Shown here one piece after another: positions 1 to 6,165 of a stretch of 6,272 nt of DNA. This DNA comes from an uncultured Oscillospiraceae bacterium. Its GTDB lineage: Bacteria; Bacillota; Clostridia; Oscillospirales; Acutalibacteraceae. The stretch covers positions 1 to 6,272 of the forward strand of contig CAJKJS010000090.1 of the NCBI GenBank assembly GCA_905200265.1. Reading direction: 5' to 3'. The notes under the pieces were generated by a model that saw only the letters and a program-made list of their open reading frames with translations, searched no databases and had not been told where the DNA came from. Positions within the stretch are counted from its first letter, which is position 1. Every line of letters starts with the position of its first letter. The translations under genes were made by a program, and so were the position numbers.

Positions 1-1595
1 GTAGTGGCTACCAGCACTTGCAGGGTACCGGCGGAAAAGTCCGACATAACCTGTTCTTTTTCGGAAGACTTCATGCGGCCATGGAGCATGCCCACCCGGT
101 AGCCCTTCAGCAGTCCACGGCACACCTGGTCCCGGTACGCTTCCACTGACGCCATGTCGCTTTCGTTTTCTTCGACCAGGGGGCAAATTAAATAGGCTTG
201 CCGCCCGGCATCCAGATGCTGGCGAATAAAGGAAAAGGCCCGGGCGCGCTTATCGCTGCCGATGAGAAAGGTATCAATCTTTTGGCGCCCAGGGGGGAGC
301 TCATCCAGAACCGACAAATCCAGGTCACCGTAAATCATCAGCGCCAGGGTGCGGGGGATTGGCGTGGCGCTCATGACCAGCAGGTGAGGATGATCGCCTT
401 TTTGCGCCAGAGCCGCCCGCTGAGCCACCCCAAAGCGGTGCTGTTCGTCGGTGACCACCAGCCCCAGCCGGTGGAACTTGACTTGGTCAGTCAGTAGGGC
501 ATGGGTACCGATGAGTAGATCGATAGCACCCTGTTCCAGCGCTGCCAGCAGCTCCCGACGTTCGGGAGCCCGGGTGGAACCGGTGAGCAGTGCACAACGG
601 ACGCCCATACCCTCTAAAAGCGGCTGTAACGAATGAAAATGCTGACGGGCCAGAATTTCAGTGGGAGCCATTAACGCGGCTTGCAGCCCGTTTGCGGCGG
701 CCTGACAGCACAGCGCGGCGGCTACCACGGTTTTACCGCTGCCCACATCCCCTTGGACCAGCCGGTTCATGGGGGAGGGGCCGTTCATATCGGCTATGCC
801 TTCGGCCACACAACGGCGCTGAGCGCCCGTAGGTGAAAAGGGGAGCGATGCAAAAAAGCGCTCGCTTACATCCACCGGGCAGGGCAGATGATTTTCCACT
901 TTGGCACGGTGGCGCAGTTGCAACATGCCGGTTTGCAGCAAAAACAGTTCTTCGAATACCAGGCGCCGCCGGGCAATGGCCAGTTCTTCTTCACTTTGGG
1001 GGAAGTGAATTTTTTCCAGCGCGTAGCGCATGGCACACAAATCACACCGCTGGCGTAATGGGCCGGGCAAGGGGTCGTTGAGAATTTCCGGTAACAGCGA
1101 CAGGGCCGTTTTCATGGCGGTGGTAATTTGCCGGGAGGTGAGGCCTTCGGTTTGGGGATACACCGGCAAAAGGCCCAACGCCGTACCGGCGGGGTAAAAG
1201 TCGGGGGCGCTCATTTCCCGGCGCAAAAAACCGCCGGTCATTTTCCCCCGGAACAAAAACTCCTGCCCTTCGGGCAATAGGCGGGGAATATAGCGGTTAT
1301 TAAAAAAGGTGAGAAGCAAATCGCTTTCCCCATCGGTGACGGTGACTTTATAAAGCGTCATACCTTTGCGAATGCGGCTTTCCTTTACGGGAGAGACCAC
1401 CCGGGCCTGCACAACACACACGTCTTGCAGGGGGGCCTGCCGGATGGACACAGGGGAAGTCAGGTCAATATACGAACGGGGATAAAGCAGCAGCAAATCC
1501 CCCACCGTAGGGGCGCCAATTTTGGCAAACAGCGAGGCGCGTTTTTCTCCCACGCCTTTTAAAAACTGAATGGGCTGCGAAAAAAGGGACGGCAC
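1..1595 (-). CDS. recG: ATP-dependent DNA helicase RecG (partial, C-terminus beyond window edge)
   Basis: RecG is a superfamily 2 helicase that binds branched DNA, reverses stalled replication forks and migrates Holliday junctions. I translated the minus strand from a GTG at 1595: 531 codons are open with no stop down to position 3. The N-terminal wedge/OB-fold region covers about residues 1-240. Helicase motifs follow in order: TGAQ (256-259), Walker A GDVGSGKT (282-289, Lys288), APTEILA (310-316), GTHAL (363-367), Walker B DEQH (383-386), MSATPIPRTL (408-417) and LHGRM (503-507). The window ends inside LVATT (527-531), the start of the next motif. Family members are about 680-690 residues, so about 150 are missing because of the window edge; I see no frameshift. 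The GTG start is supported by AGGTG (1603-1607) seven bases upstream and by the typical early FLKGVGEKRA. A strong terminator lies between fakA and this gene, and no clear promoter follows it. Confidence 0.96.
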   Translation of the reverse strand, partial: MPSLFSQPIQFLKGVGEKRASLFAKIGAPTVGDLLLLYPRSYIDLTSPVSIRQAPLQDVCVVQARVVSPVKESRIRKGMTLYKVTVTDGESDLLLTFFNNRYIPRLLPEGQEFLFRGKMTGGFLRREMSAPDFYPAGTALGLLPVYPQTEGLTSRQITTAMKTALSLLPEILNDPLPGPLRQRCDLCAMRYALEKIHFPQSEEELAIARRRLVFEELFLLQTGMLQLRHRAKVENHLPCPVDVSERFFASLPFSPTGAQRRCVAEGIADMNGPSPMNRLVQGDVGSGKTVVAAALCCQAAANGLQAALMAPTEILARQHFHSLQPLLEGMGVRCALLTGSTRAPERRELLAALEQGAIDLLIGTHALLTDQVKFHRLGLVVTDEQHRFGVAQRAALAQKGDHPHLLVMSATPIPRTLALMIYGDLDLSVLDELPPGRQKIDTFLIGSDKRARAFSFIRQHLDAGRQAYLICPLVEENESDMASVEAYRDQVCRGLLKGYRVGMLHGRMKSSEKEQVMSDFSAGTLQVLVAT

Positions 1596-1602
1596 AGCGT
1601 TT

Positions 1603-1607
1603 CACCT
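1603..1607 (-). promoter_or_regulatory. Ribosome binding site fixing the GTG start of recG
   Basis: The minus strand reads AGGTG here, seven bases before the GTG at 1595. No ATG lies in frame nearby and the protein already matches RecG from its first residues, so this site decides the start. Confidence 0.75.
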
Positions 1608-1671
1608 GCCTTTCGAGGATAAAATAATGGAGCTGGAAAGTTCCCGGTTCCTGCGAAACCCAGGATCGGGC

Positions 1672-1721
1672 AAAGAAAAAGAGGGGGCAGTGGACTTTTC
1701 GTAAAGCCCTACTGCGCCCCT
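1672..1721 (-). terminator. Intrinsic terminator after fakA
   Basis: On the minus strand a long hairpin runs from 1721 to 1682. Its stem is AGGGG/CCCCT, a small internal loop, CAGT/ACTG, a bulged A, then GGGCTTT/AAAGTCC (one G-T pair) around the loop ACGA. A T-rich tract CTTTTTCTTT follows at once (1681-1672). It begins 12 bases after the fakA stop codon. Stem length and T-tract make this a convincing terminator that separates fakA from recG. Confidence 0.85.
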
Positions 1722-1733
1722 CCGAAGGGACGT

Positions 1734-3410
1734 TTATTCGACAGAAATCACATAGGAATAAACCGGCTGTCCGCCGTTAATAAAGGTGATCTCGATATCA
1801 TCACGCAGTTTGCTGCGCAGGCGGCGTTCTACTTCGGCTGCGTCGTCCTCGCTCACATCAGCGCCATACAGTACCGTAATGAACGACGTACGGCGGCTGG
1901 CCATGGAGCGCACCAGTTTGACACACACGTCCGCGGTATTGTCCCCGGTGATTTCCAGCTTACCATTCATAAGCCCCATGATTTCGCCTTCGCGAATCTT
2001 GTGTCCGCCAAATTCGGAAGTCCGGGCGGCATACGTCACCTGACCCGTAGCCACGTGTGAAGCGGCGGTGAGCATGGCGTTTTCATTTTCTTCCAGCGAT
2101 GAATCGGGATCATAAGCCAGCAGAGCCGCCATGCCCTGGGGCACGGTGCGGGTGGGCAACACCACCACGGTGCGGTCGGTGACCAGCGGAATGACCTGTT
2201 CGGCGGCCATAATGATGTTTTTGTTGTTGGGCAAAATTATCACCGTATGGGCCGGAGTGGCCAGCACAGCCTGCATCAACGTTTCGGTGCTGGGATTCAT
2301 GGTCTGGCCGCCGCTGACAATTTGCGTGCAACCCAAATCACGGAACAGGTTGGCGGTACCTTCGCCCGCTGCTACAGCCACAAATCCCAGTTCTTCCGTG
2401 GGTTCGGCCGGTTCAAAGGCTTCGACATCCGGCTTCTTCGCCGCTGCTTTGGCTGCTTCGTTTTCTTCGGCCGCTTTGCGGTGCTGTTCCTTCATGTTTT
2501 CCACCTTAATGGTGAGTAGGGAACCGTACTGCAAGCCGGCCTGCAAAGCGGTGCCGGGTTCTTCGGTGTGCACATGGACTTTGATAATTTCGTCATCATC
2601 CACGACCACGACGCAGTCACCAATGGCTTCCAGCGTAGCGCGCAGGTCAGCCGGATCGTTTTCACAGTCCGGGTCCCGTCCGACGATAAATTCCGTGCAA
2701 TAGGTGAAGTGGATTTCCTGGTCAAATTCGGCGGCCACATTGCGGAAGAATTCAGCCGTTTCATCCAGCTTTTCTTCTTCGGTTTTTACTTCTTCTACAA
2801 TGACCCCGTCGCGCAGTACGCTGAGGATGCCGTCAAAAATCATGCACAGGCCCTGTCCACCGGCGTCGACGACACCGGCTTTTTTCAGTACAGGCAATAG
2901 CTGAGGCGTGGTTTCTAATGCTTCGTTGGCACCTAAACACGCAGCGGCCCACACATACACCGGGTCGGTATCATTTTCACAGGCGGCAGCGGCCTTTTCG
3001 GCGGCCACCCGGGCCACTGTGAGGATGGTACCTTCCGTGGGGTTCATCACGGCTTTATACGCGGCGTCCACCCCCAACTGTAAGGCTTCCGCCAAATCAC
3101 GGCCGTCAGCCATGTCTTTGCCTTCCAGCCCTTTGGCAAAGCCGCGGAACAGCAGGGACAAAATAACACCGGAGTTACCCCGCGCTCCGCGCAGCATCAG
3201 AGAAGCCGCCGTTTTCGAAACGGTTTCCGCGGAAGTTTCCGCACTTTTTTGCAGTTCACTGGCGGCAGCGCCAATGGTCATAGACATATTCGTGCCCGTG
3301 TCGCCGTCGGGCACGGGGAAAATATTCAGGTCGTTGATGGCGGTTTTATGGTTACCAATGTTATGGGCACCGGAGAGGATGGCATCCCGCAGAGTAGAGC
3401 CATTGATCAC
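1734..3410 (-). CDS. fakA: DAK2-domain protein, fatty acid kinase ATP-binding subunit FakA (YloV family)
   Basis: FakA transfers phosphate from ATP to a fatty acid held by a FakB protein, feeding exogenous acids into phospholipid synthesis. From the GTG at 3410 the protein has 558 residues, close to the family's usual 550 or so. The N-terminal DAK2 kinase domain (about 1-205) has PDGDTGTN at 34-41, whose aspartates bind Mg-ATP, plus GNSGVILS (79-86) and DAGGQG (182-187). The middle domain (about 210-305) keeps Cys238, His279 and His281, matching a Cys/His set I recall as metal-binding in this family. A charged Ala/Glu/Lys-rich linker (about 307-341) leads to a DegV-like C-terminal domain with GGQTMNPST and LPNNKNI. 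An upstream in-frame TTG at 3434 would add eight residues, but it has no ribosome site, whereas AAGGAAG (3420-3426) sits nine bases before the GTG. No fakB gene is in the window. The family call is firm; the exact substrate is inferred. Confidence 0.93.
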   Translation of the reverse strand: MINGSTLRDAILSGAHNIGNHKTAINDLNIFPVPDGDTGTNMSMTIGAAASELQKSAETSAETVSKTAASLMLRGARGNSGVILSLLFRGFAKGLEGKDMADGRDLAEALQLGVDAAYKAVMNPTEGTILTVARVAAEKAAAACENDTDPVYVWAAACLGANEALETTPQLLPVLKKAGVVDAGGQGLCMIFDGILSVLRDGVIVEEVKTEEEKLDETAEFFRNVAAEFDQEIHFTYCTEFIVGRDPDCENDPADLRATLEAIGDCVVVVDDDEIIKVHVHTEEPGTALQAGLQYGSLLTIKVENMKEQHRKAAEENEAAKAAAKKPDVEAFEPAEPTEELGFVAVAAGEGTANLFRDLGCTQIVSGGQTMNPSTETLMQAVLATPAHTVIILPNNKNIIMAAEQVIPLVTDRTVVVLPTRTVPQGMAALLAYDPDSSLEENENAMLTAASHVATGQVTYAARTSEFGGHKIREGEIMGLMNGKLEITGDNTADVCVKLVRSMASRRTSFITVLYGADVSEDDAAEVERRLRSKLRDDIEITFINGGQPVYSYVISVE

Positions 3411-3419
3411 AGCACAACA

Positions 3420-3426
3420 CTTCCTT
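3420..3426 (-). promoter_or_regulatory. Ribosome binding site supporting the GTG start of fakA
   Basis: The minus strand reads AAGGAAG, nine bases upstream of GTG 3410. The alternative TTG at 3434 lies upstream of this site and is preceded only by TTTTAAAT, so the site argues for the shorter protein. Confidence 0.75.
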
Positions 3427-3441
3427 GTTTTCAAAATTTAA

Positions 3442-3462
3442 AAGGCCCAAGAAAGGGGCCTT
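3442..3462 (-). terminator. Terminator-like hairpin between the fakA promoter and fakA
   Basis: A perfect 7-bp stem AAGGCCC/GGGCCTT encloses a 7-base loop. On the minus strand it is followed by TTAAATTTT, a broken T-tract. It is the only terminator-like structure after ymdB (stop at 3548), so it may end read-through transcripts. It also lies about 5 to 25 bases into the predicted fakA transcript, so it could instead be an attenuator or a 5'-protective stem-loop. The stem is clear; its role is inferred. Confidence 0.6.
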
Positions 3463-3474
3463 GCTTTAAGCCTC

Positions 3475-3503
3475 ATTATAGCATAGCGTGACCCTGATTT
3501 CAA
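3475..3503 (-). promoter_or_regulatory. Sigma-A-type promoter of fakA (extended -10)
   Basis: The minus strand has TTGAAA (3498-3503), a 17-base spacer and a perfect TATAAT (3475-3480) preceded by TGC, giving an extended -10. The predicted start is near 3467, which leaves a leader of about 57 bases before the GTG at 3410. It lies wholly between ymdB and fakA and points to fakA. Confidence 0.88.
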
Positions 3504-3547
3504 CGATTAAGCAAAGTTTTCGCTGTTTTCAGGAATGATTTTGTTTG

Positions 3548-4324
3548 TTATGAACGGATAGACAGGCGCTGCACCGCGGTACAGCGGCCGGTTTTTTCGT
3601 CAATGGTAAACAGCACGCCATCCATTTGGCAGTCGCCGTCTGCCAAATCAAACCGGGCGGGCATGTGGGTGCGCATTTTTTGAATGATGATCTCGGGTTT
3701 TACACCCAGCACCGACTGAATCACACCGGTCATACCCAGATCCGTTACATACCCAGTGCCACCGGGCAAAATTTGTTCGTCGGCAGTAGGCACATGGGTG
3801 TGCGTGCCAAAAACGGCGCTGACGCGTCCGTCCAGGTAAAAGCCCATGGCGCGTTTTTCGCTGGTGGCTTCGGCATGCAAATCTACCAGTACAATGCGGG
3901 GCAGGCTTCCTTCCCGTAACAGGGTATCCACACAGCGGAACGGGCACGGCATGCTTTCCATATACATAGTGCCGATTAGGTTAATGACCGCGAGCTGAAT
4001 GCGGCCCATGTCATAAATGCAAACGCCTTTTCCCGGGGCGGAATCCGGCGGGTAGTTATGCGGGCGTAGTAAGGTGTCGTCTTCATCCATCACCGAGTAG
4101 ACTTCCCGACGGCGAAAACTGTGGTTGCCGCCGGTGATGATGTCTACGCCGCTTTGATACAAATACTGAGCCGCCACAGGGGTAATACCATTGCCATCGG
4201 CGGAGTTTTCGCCGTTAGCAATCACGACATCAATGTGATACGTCTTTTTCAGGGCCGGCAAATGACTGCGTAGAAACCGGCAGCCTATGCTGCCTACCAC
4301 GTCGCCGATAGCCAGAATGTTCAT
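3548..4324 (-). CDS. ymdB: YmdB family metallophosphoesterase (TIGR00282)
   Basis: A 258-residue cytoplasmic binuclear-metal phosphoesterase. The Bacillus subtilis homologue hydrolyses 2',3'-cyclic nucleotides and affects biofilm and motility gene expression. All metal-site positions are present with the family's numbering: Asp8 (GDVVG), Glu39 and Asn40 (GEN), Asn67 and the proposed acid His68 (GGNH), His150 (DLHAEATSEK), and His175 and His177 (GTHTHVPTAD). GMTG near 200 is also typical. The segment after His68 reads SFRRRE, where I recall TWDKKE in B. subtilis. The length matches the family (about 260). ATG 4324 has AAAGGAAG (4334-4341) nine bases upstream. The gene follows rny as in many Bacillota, but a strong terminator and no promoter lie between them, so expression probably relies on read-through. 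The physiological substrate in this organism is unknown. Confidence 0.95.
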   Translation of the reverse strand: MNILAIGDVVGSIGCRFLRSHLPALKKTYHIDVVIANGENSADGNGITPVAAQYLYQSGVDIITGGNHSFRRREVYSVMDEDDTLLRPHNYPPDSAPGKGVCIYDMGRIQLAVINLIGTMYMESMPCPFRCVDTLLREGSLPRIVLVDLHAEATSEKRAMGFYLDGRVSAVFGTHTHVPTADEQILPGGTGYVTDLGMTGVIQSVLGVKPEIIIQKMRTHMPARFDLADGDCQMDGVLFTIDEKTGRCTAVQRLSIRS

Positions 4325-4355
4325 AACAGGGTGCTTCCTTTCTTTTTGCAGAGAT

Positions 4356-4393
4356 AAAAAAGGAGCACACCGGGGGACCGGGTGCTCCTTTTT
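4356..4393 (-). terminator. Strong intrinsic terminator after rny
   Basis: On the minus strand AAAAAGGAGCAC plus CCGG pairs with CCGG, a bulged T and GTGCTCCTTTTT around the loop TCCC: 16 pairs with one bulge, ending in six T. It starts 9 bases after the rny stop. The A/T ends make it near-symmetric, so it could also work on the plus strand, although nothing is seen there to terminate. Only about 30 bases separate it from the ymdB start. Confidence 0.9.
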
Positions 4394-4402
4394 GTCCCTT
4401 TG

Positions 4403-5965
4403 TTATTTGGCGTAGCCGGTGGCGCGGCTTTCGCGGATTAGGTTTACCTTGATCTGGCCGGGATATTCCAAATCACTTTCGATCTTTTTGCAGATGTCCC
4501 GGGCCAGCACGGCCATTTTGTCATCAGGTACCACTTCGGGTTTCACCATAATGCGTACTTCACGCCCGGCCTGAATGGCATAACAGCGGTCCACTCCATC
4601 AAACGAGGAAGCCACTTCTTCCAGTTTTTCCAGCCGTTTGATATAGTTTTCCAGATTTTCGCGACGGGCGCCAGGACGTGCCGCCGAAATCGCGTCGGCA
4701 GCCTGTACCAAGCAGGCAATAACCGTGCGGGCTTCCACATCGCCGTGGTGCGCCGCGATGGCGTGAATAACGGTTTCGCTTTCTTTGTACTTACGGGCCA
4801 CATCCACACCGATATCCACGTGGGACCCTTCAATTTCATGGTCCAGTGCTTTGCCGATATCATGCAACAGGCCGGCCCGACGGGCTACGGTGGGGTCAAG
4901 CCCCAGTTCGCTGGCCATAATACCGGCAAGATAGGCCACTTCCAGCGAGTGGTTCAGTACGTTCTGTCCATAGCTGGTGCGATAACGCAGGCGCCCCAGC
5001 AGTTTGATCAGTTCGGGATGAATGCCATTGACACCGGCTTCAATCACCGCACGTTCGCCCTCTTGCTTAATGGTCTGATCCACTTCGCGGCGGGCTTTTT
5101 CCACCATTTCTTCAATGCGGGCCGGGTGAATGCGACCGTCGGCAATCAGCCGTTCCAGTGCAATCCGGGCTACTTCCCGGCGTACCGGTTCAAAGCTTGA
5201 CAAGGTGATGGCTTCAGGGGTATCGTCGATGATCAGATCCACCCCTGTCAGGGTTTCAATGGTGCGAATATTGCGCCCTTCGCGGCCGATAATACGGCCC
5301 TTCATTTCGTCGTTGGGCAGCGGCACCACCGAAATAGCCGCTTCGGCCACATGGTCGGCGGCACAGCGCTGAATAGCCAGGGAGATAATCTCCCGAGCCG
5401 TTTTTTCGCTCTCTTCGCGCATCTGCTGTTCAAATTCCCGCACTTTGACCGCTTTTTCATGGGTCAGTTCGTCTTGCAGGTTGCGCAGCAGGTATTCTTT
5501 CGCTTGATCCACGGTAAAACCGCTGATCCGTTCCAGTTCTTCAAACTGCTTCTGTTTGACTTGTTCGGCTTCCGCCAAACGATCGTCTGCCTTGCGGTTT
5601 TTCTTCGCAATGGCCTCTTCTTTTTGCTCCACGCTTTCCAGCTTGCGGTCCAGGTTTTCTTCCTTCTGCTGGATGCGCCGTTCCTGACGCTGTACTTCCC
5701 GGCGCCGGTCGGCAATTTCCCGGTCGGCTTCGCTGCGCATACGGTGCACTTCTTCGCGCCCTTCCAGGATCGCATCTTTTTTCTTGGTTTCCGATGTTTT
5801 GATCGCATCGCTCACAATGCGTTTGGCTTCCTGTTCAGCCGAGCCAATGGTGGCTTCTGCCTGCTTTTTACGGCGTTGTATACCCACGAAAATGCCCAAA
5901 GCACCAAAGATCACAGCCGCCAGAACCGCCACAAGAACACCGAGCCAAATCGGCATATCATTCAT
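4403..5965 (-). CDS. rny: Ribonuclease Y
   Basis: RNase Y is the membrane-anchored endoribonuclease that starts bulk mRNA decay in many Bacillota. The protein has 520 residues, the same length as B. subtilis RNase Y. One N-terminal membrane segment (about 6-28) is followed by a basic RRKK. A long charged coiled coil, rich in Glu, Lys, Arg and Gln, covers about 35-195. A KH RNA-binding domain (about 212-275) carries IIGREGRNIR (225-234). The HD catalytic domain has NHSLEVAYLAG (338-348), the metal-binding pair His368-Asp369 in LLHDIGKA, and AAHHGDVE (404-411). The C-terminal family domain (about 440-520) ends in GQIKVNLIRE and ATGYAK. ATG 5965 is chosen because GGAGGAGGT (5977-5985) lies upstream at a slightly long spacing and the membrane segment then starts as usual. 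It has its own promoter, a structured leader and a strong terminator. Nothing appears damaged. Confidence 0.98.
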   Translation of the reverse strand: MNDMPIWLGVLVAVLAAVIFGALGIFVGIQRRKKQAEATIGSAEQEAKRIVSDAIKTSETKKKDAILEGREEVHRMRSEADREIADRRREVQRQERRIQQKEENLDRKLESVEQKEEAIAKKNRKADDRLAEAEQVKQKQFEELERISGFTVDQAKEYLLRNLQDELTHEKAVKVREFEQQMREESEKTAREIISLAIQRCAADHVAEAAISVVPLPNDEMKGRIIGREGRNIRTIETLTGVDLIIDDTPEAITLSSFEPVRREVARIALERLIADGRIHPARIEEMVEKARREVDQTIKQEGERAVIEAGVNGIHPELIKLLGRLRYRTSYGQNVLNHSLEVAYLAGIMASELGLDPTVARRAGLLHDIGKALDHEIEGSHVDIGVDVARKYKESETVIHAIAAHHGDVEARTVIACLVQAADAISAARPGARRENLENYIKRLEKLEEVASSFDGVDRCYAIQAGREVRIMVKPEVVPDDKMAVLARDICKKIESDLEYPGQIKVNLIRESRATGYAK

Positions 5966-5976
5966 GCGGATTCTTG

Positions 5977-5985
5977 ACCTCCTCC
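5977..5985 (-). promoter_or_regulatory. Strong ribosome binding site of rny, long spacing
   Basis: The minus strand reads GGAGGAGGT, nearly full complementarity to the 16S 3' end. Eleven bases separate its end from ATG 5965, longer than the usual 5-9. The in-frame ATG at 5956 would be further away still, so 5965 stands. Confidence 0.75.
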
Positions 5986-5993
5986 ATTTGTGT

Positions 5994-6038
5994 AAAAAGT
6001 ACGCGGCCCCGAGATTTTCCCCGGTCTCTCTGCCGCGC
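5994..6038 (-). promoter_or_regulatory. G+C-rich leader hairpin with T-run, directly upstream of the rny ribosome site
   Basis: On the minus strand CGCGGC (6037-6032) pairs with GCCGCG (6007-6002), with an added G-T pair at the base. The inner part can pair further through GAGA/TCTC. TAC and then TTTTT (5998-5994) follow, and the ribosome site begins eight bases later. The shape resembles an attenuator or leader terminator. It lies well downstream of the rny promoter, so it belongs to the rny transcript. No known riboswitch class was recognised. Confidence 0.5.
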
Positions 6039-6075
6039 TTTTAAAGAAAAATGTCAGAATGCTATATCAGTAAAG

Positions 6076-6092
6076 CGGGTGCGTTACTCCCG
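6076..6092 (-). promoter_or_regulatory. Short stem-loop in the rny leader
   Basis: CGGG and CCCG pair around a nine-base loop, AGTAACGCA on the minus strand. Only four pairs, so it is weak alone, but it directly follows the 5' stem-loop at 6095-6109. Confidence 0.3.
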
Positions 6093-6094
6093 TG

Positions 6095-6109
6095 ATGCAG
6101 ATACTGCAT
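6095..6109 (-). promoter_or_regulatory. Stem-loop at the 5' end of the rny leader
   Basis: ATGCAG, loop TAT, CTGCAT: a perfect six-pair stem that starts about three bases after the predicted transcription start near 6112. Such terminal stems often protect mRNA from 5'-dependent decay; that role is inferred here. Confidence 0.5.
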
Positions 6110-6118
6110 GCTTCTTCT

Positions 6119-6147
6119 ATTTTAAGGGAAAGCGCTTCGACTGTCAA
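6119..6147 (-). promoter_or_regulatory. Sigma-A-type promoter of rny
   Basis: The minus strand has a perfect -35 TTGACA (6142-6147), a 17-base spacer and TAAAAT (6119-6124), one mismatch from consensus. The predicted start is near 6112, giving a leader of about 147 bases to ATG 5965. No other good promoter lies closer to rny. The spacer contains AAGCGCTT, part of the flanking inverted repeat. Confidence 0.9.
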
Positions 6148-6165
6148 GAAAATTGAACGCTTTCC
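6127..6165. repeat. Perfect 8-bp inverted repeat flanking the rny -35 box (candidate operator)
   Basis: GGAAAGCG (6127-6134) lies in the promoter spacer and its exact complement CGCTTTCC (6158-6165) lies just upstream of the -35 box. The arm centres are 31 bases apart, about three helical turns. The spacer arm extends to AAAGCGCTT, which resembles the AANCGNTT core of LacI/CcpA-family operators, but the outer bases fit the CcpA site poorly. Regulation is inferred from position and symmetry only. Confidence 0.5.

Noticed and set aside
198..1081. Several short plus-strand open frames at the low-coordinate end
   Set aside because: They lie opposite recG, whose minus-strand frame is open throughout and carries all expected helicase motifs in order.
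1717..1730. Possible anti-terminator: short CCCT/AGGG hairpin overlapping the first arm of the fakA terminator
   Set aside because: Only four pairs, far weaker than the competing terminator stem, so a regulatory switch is not supported.
2131..3441. Plus-strand open frames of 190 and 177 codons opposite fakA
   Set aside because: Both are low-complexity Ser/Ala/Thr-rich antisense translations of the well-supported fakA gene, with no promoter or ribosome site seen.
5351..5977. 208-codon plus-strand open frame opposite the rny coiled-coil region
   Set aside because: It is an antisense shadow of the Glu/Lys/Arg-rich coiled coil, giving a Phe/Leu-rich product; it has no recognisable domain and rny is unmistakable on the other strand.
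5966..6112. Known riboswitch or T-box in the rny leader
   Set aside because: I recognise no conserved core of any riboswitch class and no T-box motif; only simple stem-loops are visible.
6127..6140. CcpA cre site in the rny promoter
   Set aside because: The central AAAGCGCTT fits but the outer bases mismatch on both sides (11 of 14 against the ideal palindrome in either direction). Kept only as a generic candidate operator.
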